Shown here: positions 44,854 through 58,098 of the stretch, one piece after another
How positions within the stretch are numbered: position 1 is the first letter of the stretch
Layout: the number at the start of each line of letters is the position of its first letter
DNA from: Rhizobium sullae
Lineage (GTDB): Bacteria; Pseudomonadota; Alphaproteobacteria; Rhizobiales; Rhizobiaceae
Reading direction: 5' to 3'
DNA length: 64,000 bases
NCBI RefSeq assembly: GCF_900169785.1
Contig: NZ_FWER01000007.1
Span: forward strand, 1-64,000
Made by a program: the position numbers and the translations under genes
Notes under the pieces: generated by a model
Databases searched by the model: none
Told to the model about the DNA's origin: nothing
Seen by the model: only the letters and a program-made list of their open reading frames with translations

Positions 44854-45695
44854 GCAATACGAATTCCGAAGTCGCAGTCGGCGAAGGTGCCGGCCGCGTC
44901 GTCTTTTCCAACAGCGGCAGGGTGTCACTGATTGCCGGGCCCTGCCAGATGGAGAGCCGCGAGCATGCGTTCATGGTGGCCGGCGTTTTGAGCGAGCTGT
45001 GCAAAATGCTCGGCATCGGCCTGGTTTACAAGTCGTCCTTCGACAAGGCGAACCGGACCTCGCTGTCCGCTCAGCGCGGCATCGGCCTTGAAAAGGCGCT
45101 AGAAGTCTTTGCCGACCTCAAGAAGGAATTCGGTTTTCCGGTGCTGACGGACATTCATACGGAAGAGCAGTGCGCTGCCGTCGCGCCGGTCGTCGACATC
45201 CTGCAGATCCCGGCCTTCCTCAGCCGCCAGACGGACCTCCTCGTTGCCGCCGCCAAGACGGGCCGGGCGATCAATGTGAAGAAGGGCCAGTTCCTGGCAC
45301 CCTGGGATATGAAGAACGTCCTCGGCAAGCTGAATGCCACCGGCAATCCGAACATCATGCTTTGCGAGCGCGGGGCCTCCTTCGGCTATAACACGCTGGT
45401 CTCGGACATGCGCTCGTTGCCGATCATGGCGGCCATGGGCGCCCCCGTCGTTTTCGATGCCACCCATTCGGTGCAGCAACCCGGCGGGCAGGGCGGCTCG
45501 ACCGGCGGGCAGAGGGAGTTCGTCGAGACGCTGGCACGCGCAGCCGTCGCCGTCGGCGTGGCAGGCGTCTTCATCGAGACGCATGAGGATCCCGATCACG
45601 CACCGTCCGACGGCCCGAACATGGTCCATCTGAAGGACATGCCCCGGCTGCTCGAAAAGCTGCTGGCCTTCGACGCGATCGCCAAGGCGGCTTGA
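44850..45695 (+). CDS. kdsA: 3-deoxy-8-phosphooctulonate synthase (KDO-8-P synthase)
   Basis: A 281-residue enzyme that makes KDO-8-phosphate from phosphoenolpyruvate and arabinose 5-phosphate for the LPS inner core. Conserved stretches are [53 protein letters not shown] and [13 protein letters not shown]. The Cys in AGPCQ suggests the metal-dependent class. It starts within the stop of the VOC gene. Confidence 0.96.
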   Translation: MSNTNSEVAVGEGAGRVVFSNSGRVSLIAGPCQMESREHAFMVAGVLSELCKMLGIGLVYKSSFDKANRTSLSAQRGIGLEKALEVFADLKKEFGFPVLTDIHTEEQCAAVAPVVDILQIPAFLSRQTDLLVAAAKTGRAINVKKGQFLAPWDMKNVLGKLNATGNPNIMLCERGASFGYNTLVSDMRSLPIMAAMGAPVVFDATHSVQQPGGQGGSTGGQREFVETLARAAVAVGVAGVFIETHEDPDHAPSDGPNMVHLKDMPRLLEKLLAFDAIAKAA

Positions 45696-45716
45696 ACGGA
45701 CATGAGGTGCCTGCCG

Positions 45717-47561
45717 TCAGCCTGCAAGCGCCATCCTTTGGCTTGAGTGCGACCGCGTTGCGGTAGGGGCCGTCAGGTCGTCGAGACGGAAACGGGACAG
45801 CAGGTGATTGAGGTGTATCGCCTCTTCACCAAGTTCGCGGCAAGCTGCACTCGTCTGCTCAACCATCGCCGCGTTCTTCTGCGTGACGCTGTCCATTGTG
45901 TTGACGGCGGCGTTGACTTCCAGGAGAGCGGTCGTTTGTTCGGAAGAGGAACGCACGATCGCCTCGATCAGCGCCGTGACCCTGAAAACCTGCTGATCGA
46001 TATTGCTGAGCGCCTCACCGGTGCGGTTGACCAGTGCAACGCCGGCTGACACCTGATTGGAAGACGTCTCGATCAACTGCTTGATTTCCTTCGCTAGATT
46101 GGCAGAGCGGCCGGCAAGGTCGCGCACTTCCTGCGCAACGACTGCAAAACCCTTTCCGGCTTCACCGGCGCGGGCGGCTTCCACGCCGGCATTGAGCGCG
46201 AGGAGGTTGGTCTGGAAGGCGATTTCATCGATGACGTTGATGATCTCGCCGATCTGCACAGATGATGCCTCGATCTTCTCCATCGCAGCGACCGCCTCAT
46301 GCACGACGGTTGCCGAATAGCTGGCACTTTCCTTGGTCGCCATCATCATCGCGTTCGCTTCATTGGCTCGTTCCGACGAGTTCTTGACGGTGACCGTGAT
46401 CTGGTCGAGCGCCGAGGCTGCTTGCTCCAGCGAAGCGGCCTGATGCTCGGTGCGCCGGGCCAGGTCGTCCGTGCTCGACGCGATTTCGCCGGAACCGGTC
46501 CGAACCGTATTCGTGACGGCCGCGATTTCCGTCATCGCGCCGGAAAGCGTGTGGATGCTCGAATTGAACTGTTCGCGCAAATTTTCATAAGCCGCTTCGA
46601 AGGGCTCACTTAGCTGGACGGTGAGGTCGCCGCCGGAAAGGCGTTCCAGGCCGCGGCTCAGGCTCGCGATGACGCGCTCGCGGACGGCTTCCTCACCTGC
46701 CTTGGTGGCGGCAAGCGCCGCATCACGCTGCGTTTGGGCCTGACGTTCGGCATCCTGGCGCTCGCGGATATTGTTCCGCTCTTCGGCGGCTTCGCGGAAG
46801 ACGGTAACGGCGCGCGCCATCTCACCGATCTCATCGCCGCGGCGGCTGAAGGGCACTTCCTTCGAATAGTCGCCGCCGGCAAGGATCGCCATATAGTCGC
46901 GCATCGCCGAGAGCGGCACGATGGCGCGGCGTCGGAAGACGTACAGGCCGCCGAGAAGCAAGCAAAGCGAGACTGCGGCAGCTGCAAGCGTGATGGTCGA
47001 GAGGATGCGTGTCTGTTCTGCGGCTTCCTTTTCGGCATCCGCCAGGAAGGCATTCGCCATATCGACGAGCTCGTTGACGGCGCTTTCATGAATATGGAAA
47101 TTCGTCGCAAGTTTTTCGAAGGACGCCGGGATGACTGCGGAGTCATTCTTGAGAATGGCCGGCGCGAGTTCCTCCAACATCACCTTCCAAAACACGTCGC
47201 CTTTGGCGAGCACATCGTGCAGGAGCTTTTGCTTGAGGTCAGCGCTGAGCGCCGTCGTCAGCCAATATTTGCGGCGATCCTCATAAGCGGGTTTCAGGAT
47301 GTTTTCGATGCGGTCGATGTTTTTCTTCGCAACGTCGGGGCGCTGCACCGCTTCGAGCGCAAGCATGTAGGATTCGACGAGGTAGAGGGGCGGCGGCAGA
47401 ATATCGGCGACGAGGTCCTTGCCGTAGATGATCTGCCTGTACATCTCGCCGTTCACCCGCAGCTTGTTGAAGGCGTAATTCTGTATGCCGATCGAAGCGA
47501 TCAATCCAGCCGTGACGACCACCGCGAAGATTGCAAGACTGCGTGCAATATTGAGTTTCAT
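45717..47561 (-). CDS. Methyl-accepting chemotaxis protein
   Basis: A 614-residue chemoreceptor. TM1 is near residues 8-27 and TM2 near 188-208 ([21 protein letters not shown]); the periplasmic domain of about 160 residues between them is helical ([25 protein letters not shown]), a four-helix-bundle sensor. A HAMP domain and a second HAMP-like stretch lead to the signalling tip [48 protein letters not shown]. No NWETF-type CheR tether is at the C-terminus. ATG 47561 gives MKLNIARSL; a start four codons earlier is possible. The ligand is unknown. Confidence 0.92.
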   Translation of the reverse strand: MKLNIARSLAIFAVVVTAGLIASIGIQNYAFNKLRVNGEMYRQIIYGKDLVADILPPPLYLVESYMLALEAVQRPDVAKKNIDRIENILKPAYEDRRKYWLTTALSADLKQKLLHDVLAKGDVFWKVMLEELAPAILKNDSAVIPASFEKLATNFHIHESAVNELVDMANAFLADAEKEAAEQTRILSTITLAAAAVSLCLLLGGLYVFRRRAIVPLSAMRDYMAILAGGDYSKEVPFSRRGDEIGEMARAVTVFREAAEERNNIRERQDAERQAQTQRDAALAATKAGEEAVRERVIASLSRGLERLSGGDLTVQLSEPFEAAYENLREQFNSSIHTLSGAMTEIAAVTNTVRTGSGEIASSTDDLARRTEHQAASLEQAASALDQITVTVKNSSERANEANAMMMATKESASYSATVVHEAVAAMEKIEASSVQIGEIINVIDEIAFQTNLLALNAGVEAARAGEAGKGFAVVAQEVRDLAGRSANLAKEIKQLIETSSNQVSAGVALVNRTGEALSNIDQQVFRVTALIEAIVRSSSEQTTALLEVNAAVNTMDSVTQKNAAMVEQTSAACRELGEEAIHLNHLLSRFRLDDLTAPTATRSHSSQRMALAG

Positions 47562-49281
<1,720 letters not shown>

Positions 49282-49306
49282 TAGTCTTTAAGAATCAGTT
49301 GTTTGA

Positions 49307-49337
49307 AACCCGCGCTTCACCGGCGCGGGTTTTTTAT
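49307..49337 (+). terminator. Rho-independent terminator after eno
   Basis: AACCCGCGC (49307-49315) pairs with GCGCGGGTT (49323-49331), followed by a T run to 49335. This is a typical intrinsic terminator. Confidence 0.88.
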
Positions 49338-49423
49338 TGCGCGAAATTCATAGTCAACGGACGGTTAATCTCTCAGGCGTAAGCTCGCTGCAATCGGTAA
49401 TGCGTTTCAGAGCATGTGTGCGT

Positions 49424-49744
49424 ATGTGGACAAAACATCATAAGAAGAGAAAGATTGGGCGGTTCGTCATTCCGGCCATGACGGTCGCTTTTCTCTCCTA
49501 TTTCGGTTATCACTGCATTCACGGCGACTATGGTCTTCGGGCCACGGAAGGCTTTGAGAAGCGCCGGATTGCGCGCGAGCGCGAGCTTGCGGTCTTGAAA
49601 GTGAAACGCGAACATCTGGAACAGCAGGTCGCGCTGTTGAGCGATGGTTCGCTCGACAAGGACATGCTGGACGAAAAAGCCCGCTATCAACTGAACATGT
49701 CGCGGGGCGACGAAATCGTCATATTCAATTCTTATGCAAATTAA
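49424..49744 (+). CDS. FtsB/DivIC-like septum formation initiator protein
   Basis: A 106-residue bitopic membrane protein: a short basic cytoplasmic N-terminus (MWTKHHKKRKIGR), one membrane helix (FVIPAMTVAFLSYFGYHCI), then a periplasmic coiled coil (RIARERELAVLKVKREHLEQQVALL) and the family tail DKDMLDEKARYQLNMSRGDEIV. It should belong to the FtsB-FtsL-FtsQ divisome complex. The start ATG 49424 is a choice; ATG 49400 is in frame. It is located between eno and pdhA, a conserved alphaproteobacterial position. Confidence 0.87.
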   Translation: MWTKHHKKRKIGRFVIPAMTVAFLSYFGYHCIHGDYGLRATEGFEKRRIARERELAVLKVKREHLEQQVALLSDGSLDKDMLDEKARYQLNMSRGDEIVIFNSYAN

Positions 49745-49802
49745 CCGGAAATAGGTTAATCTGCAATTCTATTGGTTTATCAATGGCTTAAAGCAGAATA
49801 CG

Positions 49803-49885
49803 TGCCATGCATTTATGGCATTGCTGTGGCCAAATTTCTTCCCTATGGTACGCGCCACCCAAGAAACGACAAACCCATAGGGAGG
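49803..49885 (+). promoter_or_regulatory. pdhA upstream region: palindrome, promoter-like boxes, ribosome-site pairing
   Basis: TGCCAT-N6-ATGGCA (49803-49820) is an operator-like palindrome. TTGCTG (49821-49826) and TATGGT (49844-49849), 17 bases apart, could be the promoter. CTTCCCTATGG (49838-49848) can pair with CCATAGGGAGG (49875-49885), which contains the pdhA ribosome site. If the promoter is as drawn, the left arm is not transcribed, so a switch acting on this ribosome site needs an earlier start. Confidence 0.4.
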
Positions 49886-49890
49886 GTTGA

Positions 49891-50937
49891 ATGGCGCCGC
49901 GAAAGACCGCGACCGTTTCCAGCCGCAAGACCAGCGCAAAACCTCACAGCAAGCAATCGAATGGCGGGGCTATCGCCGATTTCGATCGCGATACCGAGCT
50001 CAAGGCCTATCGCGAAATGCTGCTCATCCGCCGTTTCGAGGAAAAGGCAGGCCAGCTTTACGGCATGGGCTTCATAGGCGGTTTCTGTCACCTTTATATC
50101 GGCCAGGAAGCGGTCGTCGTCGGCATGCAGTTCGCCCTCAAGGAAGGCGACCAGGTGATCACTGGCTACCGCGATCATGGCCATATGCTGGCGACCGGCA
50201 TGAACGCCCGCGGCGTGATGGCGGAACTGACAGGGCGCAGGGGCGGCTATTCCAAGGGGAAGGGCGGCTCCATGCACATGTTCTCCAAGGAAAAGCATTT
50301 CTACGGCGGCCACGGCATCGTCGGCGCCCAGGTTTCGCTCGGCACCGGCCTGGCATTTGCCAACAAGTATCGCGGCAACGACAATGTCAGCGTCGCCTAT
50401 TTCGGCGACGGCGCGGCCAACCAGGGTCAGGTCTACGAAAGCTTCAACATGGCGCAGCTCTGGAAGCTGCCCGTCATCTACGTAATCGAGAACAACCGTT
50501 ACGCCATGGGCACTTCGACCGCCCGCGCTACCGCGCAGGCCGACTTCTCCAAGCGCGGCGCGTCCTTCGGCATTCCGGGCATCCAGGTGGACGGCATGGA
50601 CGTGCGCGCCGTCAAGGCTGCTGCCGACGAGGCGATTGAATACTGCCGTTCCGGCAAGGGTCCGATGATCCTCGAAATGCTGACCTATCGCTATCGCGGC
50701 CATTCGATGTCCGACCCGGCGAAGTATCGTTCGAAGGACGAAGTGCAGAAGATGCGCTCCGAATCCGATCCGATCGAGCAGGTGCGCCTGCGCCTCATCG
50801 AGAAGGGCTGGGCGTCGGAAGACGATCTGAAGTCCATCGACAAGGACGTGCGCGATATCGTTGCTGACAGCGCCGATTTCGCCCAGGCCGATCCGGAGCC
50901 GGATGTATCCGAGCTCTATACCGACATTCTGCTCTAA
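49891..50937 (+). CDS. pdhA: Pyruvate dehydrogenase E1 component, alpha subunit
   Basis: A 348-residue thiamine-diphosphate-binding subunit of the pyruvate dehydrogenase complex. The TPP motif is GDGAANQGQVYESFNMAQLWKLPVIYVIENN, and the phosphorylation-loop-like region YRYRGHSMSDPAKYRSKDEV matches the heterotetrameric E1 alpha family. A basic, disordered N-terminus (APRKTATVSSRKTSAKPHSK) is typical of rhizobia. GGGAGG precedes the ATG. It is the first gene of pdhABC and lies 15 bases before pdhB. Confidence 0.97.
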   Translation: MAPRKTATVSSRKTSAKPHSKQSNGGAIADFDRDTELKAYREMLLIRRFEEKAGQLYGMGFIGGFCHLYIGQEAVVVGMQFALKEGDQVITGYRDHGHMLATGMNARGVMAELTGRRGGYSKGKGGSMHMFSKEKHFYGGHGIVGAQVSLGTGLAFANKYRGNDNVSVAYFGDGAANQGQVYESFNMAQLWKLPVIYVIENNRYAMGTSTARATAQADFSKRGASFGIPGIQVDGMDVRAVKAAADEAIEYCRSGKGPMILEMLTYRYRGHSMSDPAKYRSKDEVQKMRSESDPIEQVRLRLIEKGWASEDDLKSIDKDVRDIVADSADFAQADPEPDVSELYTDILL

Positions 50938-50952
50938 TCGGGGAGGGAACCC

Positions 50953-52329
<1,377 letters not shown>

Positions 52330-52344
52330 GGGGAGGGTATTTCG

Positions 52345-53691
52345 ATGCCTATCAACATCACGATGCCAGCCCTTTCTCCGACGATGGAAGAAGGCAATCT
52401 GGCCAAGTGGCTCGTCAAGGAAGGCGACACCGTCAAGTCCGGCGATGTGATCGCCGAGATTGAGACCGACAAGGCCACGATGGAAGTCGAAGCCGTCGAT
52501 GAAGGCACTGTCGCCAAGATCGTCATTCCGGCCGGTACGGAAGGCGTCAAAGTCAATGCGCTGATTGCGGTTCTTGCCGGCGAAGGCGAGGACGTTGCGG
52601 CGGCTGCGGCGTCCCCCGAGGCGAAAGCGGAGAGCGCTTCCGCGCCTCCACCTCCTCAAGATGAGACAGGAAAAGGCACGGCGCCAGCCGCCCCACTCGC
52701 TGCAAATGCCAATGTGAGCCCTCACAGCGAGGTGCCGCAGGCGGTCTCGAAGGGCGAGGGCGGCACACGCACCTTCTCCTCGCCGCTCGCGCGGCGTCTG
52801 GCCAGGGAAGCCGGCATCGACCTTTACGCAATCGCCGGTTCCGGCCCGCACGGCCGTGTGGTCAAGAGCGACGTCGAGGCTGCTGTCGCCGGTGCTGGCG
52901 CCAAAGCGGCTCCCGCTGTCGCGCCGCAGGCCGCTCCGGCTGCAGCCAAGGGCCCAACGGAAGAGGCTGTCCTCAAGCTCTTCGAACCGGGCTCCTACGA
53001 GCTGGTGCCACATGACGGCATGCGCAAGACGATCGCCCGCCGCCTGGTGGAGTCCAAGCAGACCATCCCGCACTTCTACGTCACCGTCGACTGCGAGCTG
53101 GATGCGCTTTTGGCGCTTCGCGCCCAGCTCAACGATGCTGCCCCGCGCAAGGATGGCGCCCCGGCTTACAAGCTCTCCGTCAACGACATGGTCATCAAGG
53201 CCATGGCGCTCGCGCTGCGCGACGTTCCGGACGCGAATGTGTCCTGGACCGAAAACAACATGGTCAAGCACAAGCATGCCGATGTCGGCGTTGCTGTCTC
53301 CATTCCGGGCGGGCTGATCACCCCGATCATTCGCAAGGCTGAGGAAAAGACGCTCTCCGTCATCTCCAACGAGATGAAGGATCTCGGCAAGCGCGCCAAG
53401 GACCGCAAGCTGAAGCCCGAGGAATACCAGGGCGGCACGACGTCGGTCTCGAACATGGGCATGATGGGCGTGAAGGACTTTGCAGCCGTCGTCAATCCGC
53501 CGCATGCGACGATCCTTGCGGTCGGAGCAGGCGAGCAGCGCGTTATCGTCAAGAAGGGCGAAATGGCGATCGCGACCGTGATGAGCGTCACGCTTTCGAC
53601 CGATCACCGCTGCGTCGACGGCGCGCTCGGCGCCGAGCTGCTGCAGGCTTTCAAGGGCTACATCGAAACCCCAATGGGCATGCTCGTCTGA
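52345..53691 (+). CDS. pdhC: Dihydrolipoamide acetyltransferase (E2 of pyruvate dehydrogenase)
   Basis: A 448-residue E2 core enzyme. The lipoyl domain is at 1-78 (K43), the E1/E3-binding domain is [37 protein letters not shown] near residues 140-175, and the catalytic domain ends in [28 protein letters not shown] (DHRCVDG with the active His). One lipoyl domain is present here, but with that of pdhB the complex has two. It is 15 bases after pdhB and is followed by a small esterase gene 19 bases on. Confidence 0.97.
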   Translation: MPINITMPALSPTMEEGNLAKWLVKEGDTVKSGDVIAEIETDKATMEVEAVDEGTVAKIVIPAGTEGVKVNALIAVLAGEGEDVAAAAASPEAKAESASAPPPPQDETGKGTAPAAPLAANANVSPHSEVPQAVSKGEGGTRTFSSPLARRLAREAGIDLYAIAGSGPHGRVVKSDVEAAVAGAGAKAAPAVAPQAAPAAAKGPTEEAVLKLFEPGSYELVPHDGMRKTIARRLVESKQTIPHFYVTVDCELDALLALRAQLNDAAPRKDGAPAYKLSVNDMVIKAMALALRDVPDANVSWTENNMVKHKHADVGVAVSIPGGLITPIIRKAEEKTLSVISNEMKDLGKRAKDRKLKPEEYQGGTTSVSNMGMMGVKDFAAVVNPPHATILAVGAGEQRVIVKKGEMAIATVMSVTLSTDHRCVDGALGAELLQAFKGYIETPMGMLV

Positions 53692-53710
53692 TCGTTGAGC
53701 GGAGACGGAA

Positions 53711-54352
53711 ATGACGAAGACCGTTCTTTGCTATGGCGACTCGCTGACCTGGGGCTACGATCCGATGTCGCTGGCACGGCATGCCTATGAGGACCGCTGG
53801 CCGAGCGTTTTGCAGGCAGCGCTCGGCGGTGCGGCGCATGTCATTCCGGAAGGCTTGAACGGCCGGACGACCGCTTTCGACGACCATCTCGCCGATTGCG
53901 ATCGCAACGGTGCGCGCGTCTTGCCGACGATCCTGCAGACGCATGCGCCGCTCGACCTCGTCATCATATTGCTCGGTACCAACGACATGAAGTCGGTCGT
54001 GGCGGGATCTGCTTTTGCCGCCTGCCAGGGCATCGCCCGTTTGGTGCGCCTTATCCGCAATCATGCCTGGCCCTTCGAATTCGATGGGCCGGACATCCTG
54101 ATCATCGCGCCGCCGGCGATCTGCGCCACAGGGAATGCGCCCTTTGCCGCTTCGTTCCCGGGCGGCATCGAGGAATCGGCAAAACTCGCTACGCTTTACC
54201 GTGACCTTGCCGACGAACTCGGTTGCGGCTTCTTCGACGGCAATTCCGTCGCGAAGACGACGCCGATCGACGGCATCCATCTCGATGCGGAAAATACCCG
54301 CGCCCTCGGGCGCGGGCTGGAATCGACTGTGCGGATGATGCTGGGGCTTTGA
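53711..54352 (+). CDS. SGNH/GDSL hydrolase (arylesterase type)
   Basis: A 213-residue SGNH hydrolase. The four blocks are clear: GDSL in CYGDSLTWGYDP (nucleophile S11), the oxyanion Gly in EGLNGRTT, GTNDMK, and DGIHLD (Asp and His). It belongs to the arylesterase-type subfamily; an enzyme from the equivalent pdh locus of Sinorhizobium has been studied as an arylesterase, as far as I recall. The natural substrate is unknown. It is placed inside the pdh-lpd operon, two bases before the acetyltransferase gene. Confidence 0.88.
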   Translation: MTKTVLCYGDSLTWGYDPMSLARHAYEDRWPSVLQAALGGAAHVIPEGLNGRTTAFDDHLADCDRNGARVLPTILQTHAPLDLVIILLGTNDMKSVVAGSAFAACQGIARLVRLIRNHAWPFEFDGPDILIIAPPAICATGNAPFAASFPGGIEESAKLATLYRDLADELGCGFFDGNSVAKTTPIDGIHLDAENTRALGRGLESTVRMMLGL

Positions 54353-54354
54353 CC

Positions 54355-54936
54355 ATGGCCTCTTTCGCCGCGCTGCGGCCGGCAGAACGGCGGGATGCTG
54401 CGGAGCTGGCCATCCTCGTGGACATCGGCTCGCATGGCTTTGCTTCTTGGCTTTGGTTCGCGGAGGTGGCGGGCGGCAGCGCCGATACGCCGCTGGAGCG
54501 GGGCCGGATGAAGATGAGCCGCGATGGCGCCTGGGGGAACTGGCAGAGTGCGGTGATTGCCGACGCCTATGGCGAGATCGCCGGAACAGCGGTGGGCTAT
54601 ACGCTCGGCGGGGAGATCGGAGCGGTCGCGGCGGATCGCCCTGCCCTGGGGCCGGTGATCGCGCTGCAGAAGCAGGCGGCCGGAAACTGGTTCATCGGCA
54701 CGCTGGCCGTCTACCGCCATCTGCGCGGCATCGGCATCGGAAAGCGGCTGCTGGTCGACCAGATCGAGAAAGCGGACGGGCGGGCCGTCAGCCTGATCAC
54801 CGCAAGTGATAACGAGGCAGCGCTCGCGCTGTATGAGAAGAATGGATTTTCGCAAGCCGCCCGCGCTGAGGCCGTGCCGCTTTTCGAAAACAGCAGGAAA
54901 CACGAGTGGGTACTTTTGACCCGCCTCGCCGGATGA
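54355..54936 (+). CDS. GNAT family N-acetyltransferase
   Basis: A 193-residue acetyltransferase. The acetyl-CoA-binding motif A is FIGTLAVYRHLRGIGIGKRLLVDQIEKA (R/Q-X-X-G-X-G/A form) and the later strand AVSLITASDNEAALALYEKNGF is typical of GNAT. The acceptor is unknown. ATG 54355 follows the SGNH gene stop by two bases, so the two are coupled. It precedes lpdA by 15 bases in the pdh cluster. Confidence 0.85.
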   Translation: MASFAALRPAERRDAAELAILVDIGSHGFASWLWFAEVAGGSADTPLERGRMKMSRDGAWGNWQSAVIADAYGEIAGTAVGYTLGGEIGAVAADRPALGPVIALQKQAAGNWFIGTLAVYRHLRGIGIGKRLLVDQIEKADGRAVSLITASDNEAALALYEKNGFSQAARAEAVPLFENSRKHEWVLLTRLAG

Positions 54937-54951
54937 AAAAGGCAGGAAAAC

Positions 54952-56397
54952 ATGGCTGAGAATTACGACGTCATCATCATCGGCTCCGGTCCAGGCGGCT
55001 ATGTCGCGGCCGTACGTGCCGGCCAACTCGGTCTGAAGACCGCGATCGTCGAACGCGAGCACCTGGGCGGCATCTGCCTGAATTGGGGCTGCATCCCGAC
55101 CAAGGCGCTGCTGCGTTCGGCCGAGATTCTCGACCATTCCAATCATCTGAAGGATTACGGTCTTGTTCTTGAAGGCAGCGTCAAGCCGGATACCAAGGCC
55201 GTCGTTGCCCGCTCACGCGCGGTTTCCGGCCGCCTGAACGCTGGCGTCGGTTTCCTGATGAAGAAGAACAAGATCGACGTGATCTGGGGTGAAGCCAAGA
55301 TCACCAAACCCGGCGAGATCATCGTCGGCAAGTCCGCCAAGCCGGCAGTCGAACCACAGCATCCTGTGCCGAAGGGCGTCAAGGGAGAAGGCACTTACAC
55401 CGCCAAGCACATCATCATCGCAACTGGTGCCCGCCCGCGCGCGCTGCCGGGCATCGAACCGGACGGCAAGCTGATCTGGACCTATTTCGAAGCGCTGAAG
55501 CCGGATGCCCTGCCGAAATCGCTGATCGTCATGGGCTCGGGTGCGATCGGCATCGAATTCGCAAGCTTCTACCGCTCGATGGGCGTCGACGTGACGGTGG
55601 TCGAAGTCCTTCCGACGATCATGCCGATCGAGGATGCGGAAGTGACCGCCATCGCCCGCAAGCAGCTGGAAAAGCGCGGCATGAAGATCTTCACGAGCGC
55701 CAAGGTGACGAAGGTCGAGAAGGGCGCCGGCAGCATCACGGCCCATGTCGAGACGGCCGACGGCAAGGTCCAGCAGATCACGGCGGACCGCATGATCTCC
55801 GCCATTGGTGTTCAAGGCAATATCGAAAACCTCGGCCTTGAAGCGCTGGGCGTAAAGACGGATCGCGGCTGCGTGGTCAGCGACGGCTACGGCAAGAGCA
55901 ACGTTCCCGGCATATACGCGATCGGCGATGTCGCCGGCCCGCCGATGCTTGCCCACAAGGCCGAGCACGAGGGCGTTGTCTGCATCGAAAAGATCGCAGG
56001 CCTGCCGAATGTTCACCCGACCGACAAGAGCAAGGTTCCGGGCTGCACCTATTGCCAGCCGCAGGTTGCCTCCGTCGGCCTGACGGAAGCCAAGGCCAAG
56101 GAGCTCGGCCGCGATATCCGCGTCGGCCGCTTCTCCTTCGCCGCAAACGGCAAGGCGATCGCGCTCGGCGAGGATCAGGGCCTCTGCAAGGTCATTTTCG
56201 ACAAGAAGACCGGCGAGCTCCTCGGTGCGCATATGGTCGGCGCCGAAGTGACCGAACTGATCCAGGGTTTCGTCGTCGCGATGAACCTCGAAACGACCGA
56301 GGAGGAACTGATGCACACGATCTTCCCGCATCCGACCGTCTCGGAGTCGATGAAGGAAGCCGTGCTGGACGCTTACGGTCGGGTGTTGAACGCTTGA
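54952..56397 (+). CDS. lpdA: Dihydrolipoamide dehydrogenase (E3)
   Basis: A 481-residue FAD disulfide oxidoreductase that reoxidises the lipoyl groups of the complex. FAD-binding GSGPGGYVAAVRAGQLG starts at residue 11; the redox disulfide is C42-C47 in GGICLNWGCIPTK; the NAD site is VMGSGAIGIEFASFY; and the active-site His-Glu is in FPHPTVSES. The stretch SAKPAVEPQHPVPKGVKGEG near 125-145 is longer than in E. coli. Its genomic link to pdhABC suggests that this copy serves pyruvate dehydrogenase. Confidence 0.96.
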   Translation: MAENYDVIIIGSGPGGYVAAVRAGQLGLKTAIVEREHLGGICLNWGCIPTKALLRSAEILDHSNHLKDYGLVLEGSVKPDTKAVVARSRAVSGRLNAGVGFLMKKNKIDVIWGEAKITKPGEIIVGKSAKPAVEPQHPVPKGVKGEGTYTAKHIIIATGARPRALPGIEPDGKLIWTYFEALKPDALPKSLIVMGSGAIGIEFASFYRSMGVDVTVVEVLPTIMPIEDAEVTAIARKQLEKRGMKIFTSAKVTKVEKGAGSITAHVETADGKVQQITADRMISAIGVQGNIENLGLEALGVKTDRGCVVSDGYGKSNVPGIYAIGDVAGPPMLAHKAEHEGVVCIEKIAGLPNVHPTDKSKVPGCTYCQPQVASVGLTEAKAKELGRDIRVGRFSFAANGKAIALGEDQGLCKVIFDKKTGELLGAHMVGAEVTELIQGFVVAMNLETTEEELMHTIFPHPTVSESMKEAVLDAYGRVLNA

Positions 56398-56451
56398 TAA
56401 TTTCCCTTTCCGCCCTCTATCCGAAGGTGGAAAAAACGAAAGGAAATCATC

Positions 56452-56706
56452 ATGTCCATGGAGACGCAGGCATTGCTTGTCTTCCTCCTGATCGGGCTCG
56501 TCGCGGGCTTCCTCGCGAGCTTGGTCGTCGGCGGAGGCGGTCTGATACGCTGCCTGCTCAGCGGCATCATCGGCGCGTTCGTGGGCGGGTATCTGTTCAA
56601 TGCGCTGGGCATATCGCTCGGCATTGAAAATGCGCTGGCCGTGCAGATCATTCACGCCACGGTCGGCGCCATCGTCGTGGTGCTGATCGCAAGGGCGATA
56701 GCGTAG
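56452..56706 (+). CDS. GlsB/YeaQ/YmgE family membrane protein (copy 1)
   Basis: An 84-residue protein with three predicted membrane helices and the glycine-rich pattern LIGLVAGFLASLVVGGGGLIRCLLSGIIGAFVGGYL, which marks the transglycosylase-associated (GlsB/YeaQ) family. Function is unclear; relatives are stress-induced envelope proteins. A good AAGGAAA ribosome site precedes the ATG. It lies 55 bases after lpdA and is followed by a second copy. Confidence 0.85.
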   Translation: MSMETQALLVFLLIGLVAGFLASLVVGGGGLIRCLLSGIIGAFVGGYLFNALGISLGIENALAVQIIHATVGAIVVVLIARAIA

Positions 56707-56720
56707 GGAAAAGGGCACTC

Positions 56721-56969
56721 ATGGAAGGCGTCGGCTGGATAGCGGCAATCATCATCGGCGGTTTTGCGGGCTGGCTCGCCGGCAAGCTGATGGAAGCGCG
56801 ACACGGAATTCTCCTCAATATCGTGCTCGGCATCGTCGGCTCGGTGGTCGCGACGGCCATCCTGGCGCAGTTTCATATCGAAGTGGCGGGAGGACGGCTC
56901 GGCTACTTCGTCACCGGCTTCCTCGGCGCCTGCCTGCTGATATTCATCGCCCGGCTCGTCCGGCGATAA
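56721..56969 (+). CDS. GlsB/YeaQ/YmgE family membrane protein (copy 2)
   Basis: An 82-residue protein of the same family, again with three helices (GWIAAIIIGGFAGWLAGKLME, then ILLNIVLGIVGSVVATAILAQF and LGACLLIFIARLV). It differs strongly from copy 1, so the duplication is old. It is 14 bases after copy 1 and is probably co-transcribed. Confidence 0.85.
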   Translation: MEGVGWIAAIIIGGFAGWLAGKLMEARHGILLNIVLGIVGSVVATAILAQFHIEVAGGRLGYFVTGFLGACLLIFIARLVRR

Positions 56970-57060
56970 TGCACATCACGGCTTGAATTGTAAGATTCGA
57001 TCAAAACGCTTATGTGCAGACCGATGAAGCCGCATGGGGCGGCGGAAAGTTGACACTGCA

Positions 57061-58032
57061 ATGGTAACCATCCTCGACACGATCAATCCCGACGCCAAGC
57101 GCGTGCGGCATCCGGAAAAGGCGAACCGCCCAGATACGGAAGTGCTGCGCAAGCCGGACTGGATCCGCGTGAAGGCGCCGACCTCGAAGGGCTATGCGGA
57201 AACGCGCGCGATCGTGAGGGAAAACAAGCTCGTCACCGTCTGCGAAGAAGCCGGATGTCCGAATATCGGCGAGTGCTGGGACAAGAAGCACGCAACCTTC
57301 ATGATCATGGGCGAGATCTGTACCCGCGCCTGTGCCTTCTGCAACGTCTCGACCGGCAAGCCGAACGCGCTCGACATGGCCGAGCCCGACAACGTCGCCA
57401 AGGCCGTCAAAGAGATGGGGCTTTCCCACGTCGTCATCACTTCGGTCGACCGCGATGATCTAGAAGACGGCGGTGCCGAGCATTTCGAGAAGGTGATCTG
57501 GGCGATCCGCTCCGTCTCTCCGGCAACCACGATCGAGATCCTGACGCCGGACTTCCTGCGCAAGCCGGGCGCGCTTGAGCGCGTCGTCGCCGCCAAGCCG
57601 GACGTCTTCAACCACAATCTGGAAACCGTGCCGTCGAATTACCTGACGGTCCGCCCCGGCGCCCGCTATTTCCACTCGATCCGCCTGCTGCAGCGCGTGA
57701 AGGAACTGGACCCGACGATGTTCACCAAGTCCGGTATCATGGTCGGCCTCGGCGAGGAGCGCAACGAAGTGCTGCAGTTAATGGACGATCTGCGTACCGC
57801 TGATGTCGACTTCCTGACCATCGGCCAATACCTGCAGCCGACCCGCAAGCACCACAAGGTCGAAAAATTCGTGACGCCGGAGGAATTCAAGTCCTACGAG
57901 ACGGTCGCCTATACCAAGGGCTTCCTGATGGTGGCATCGAGCCCGCTCACTCGCTCCTCGCACCACGCCGGCGACGACTTCGCCCGGTTGAGGGTGGCAC
58001 GCGAAAAGAAGCTGCTGATGGCGGCGGAATAA
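57061..58032 (+). CDS. lipA: Lipoyl synthase
   Basis: A 323-residue radical-SAM enzyme that inserts two sulphurs into octanoyl groups on lipoyl domains, including those of PdhB and PdhC here. The radical-SAM cluster is C87-X3-C91-X2-C94 (CTRACAFC), and the auxiliary, sacrificed cluster uses C61, C66 and C72 ([12 protein letters not shown]). ATG 57061 is preferred to an upstream frame start. A terminator follows its stop. Confidence 0.97.
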   Translation: MVTILDTINPDAKRVRHPEKANRPDTEVLRKPDWIRVKAPTSKGYAETRAIVRENKLVTVCEEAGCPNIGECWDKKHATFMIMGEICTRACAFCNVSTGKPNALDMAEPDNVAKAVKEMGLSHVVITSVDRDDLEDGGAEHFEKVIWAIRSVSPATTIEILTPDFLRKPGALERVVAAKPDVFNHNLETVPSNYLTVRPGARYFHSIRLLQRVKELDPTMFTKSGIMVGLGEERNEVLQLMDDLRTADVDFLTIGQYLQPTRKHHKVEKFVTPEEFKSYETVAYTKGFLMVASSPLTRSSHHAGDDFARLRVAREKKLLMAAE

Positions 58033-58059
58033 TCAACGAAGGCTTGCATTTTCTGAAAA

Positions 58060-58086
58060 CCGCGGCGATCTTCCCGCGGCTTTTTC
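58060..58086 (+). terminator. Rho-independent terminator after lipA
   Basis: CCGCGG (58060-58065) pairs with CCGCGG (58074-58079) across an 8-base loop and is followed by CTTTTTC. The stem is short but all G/C. Confidence 0.7.
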
Positions 58087-58098
58087 TTGGAGGATGCC

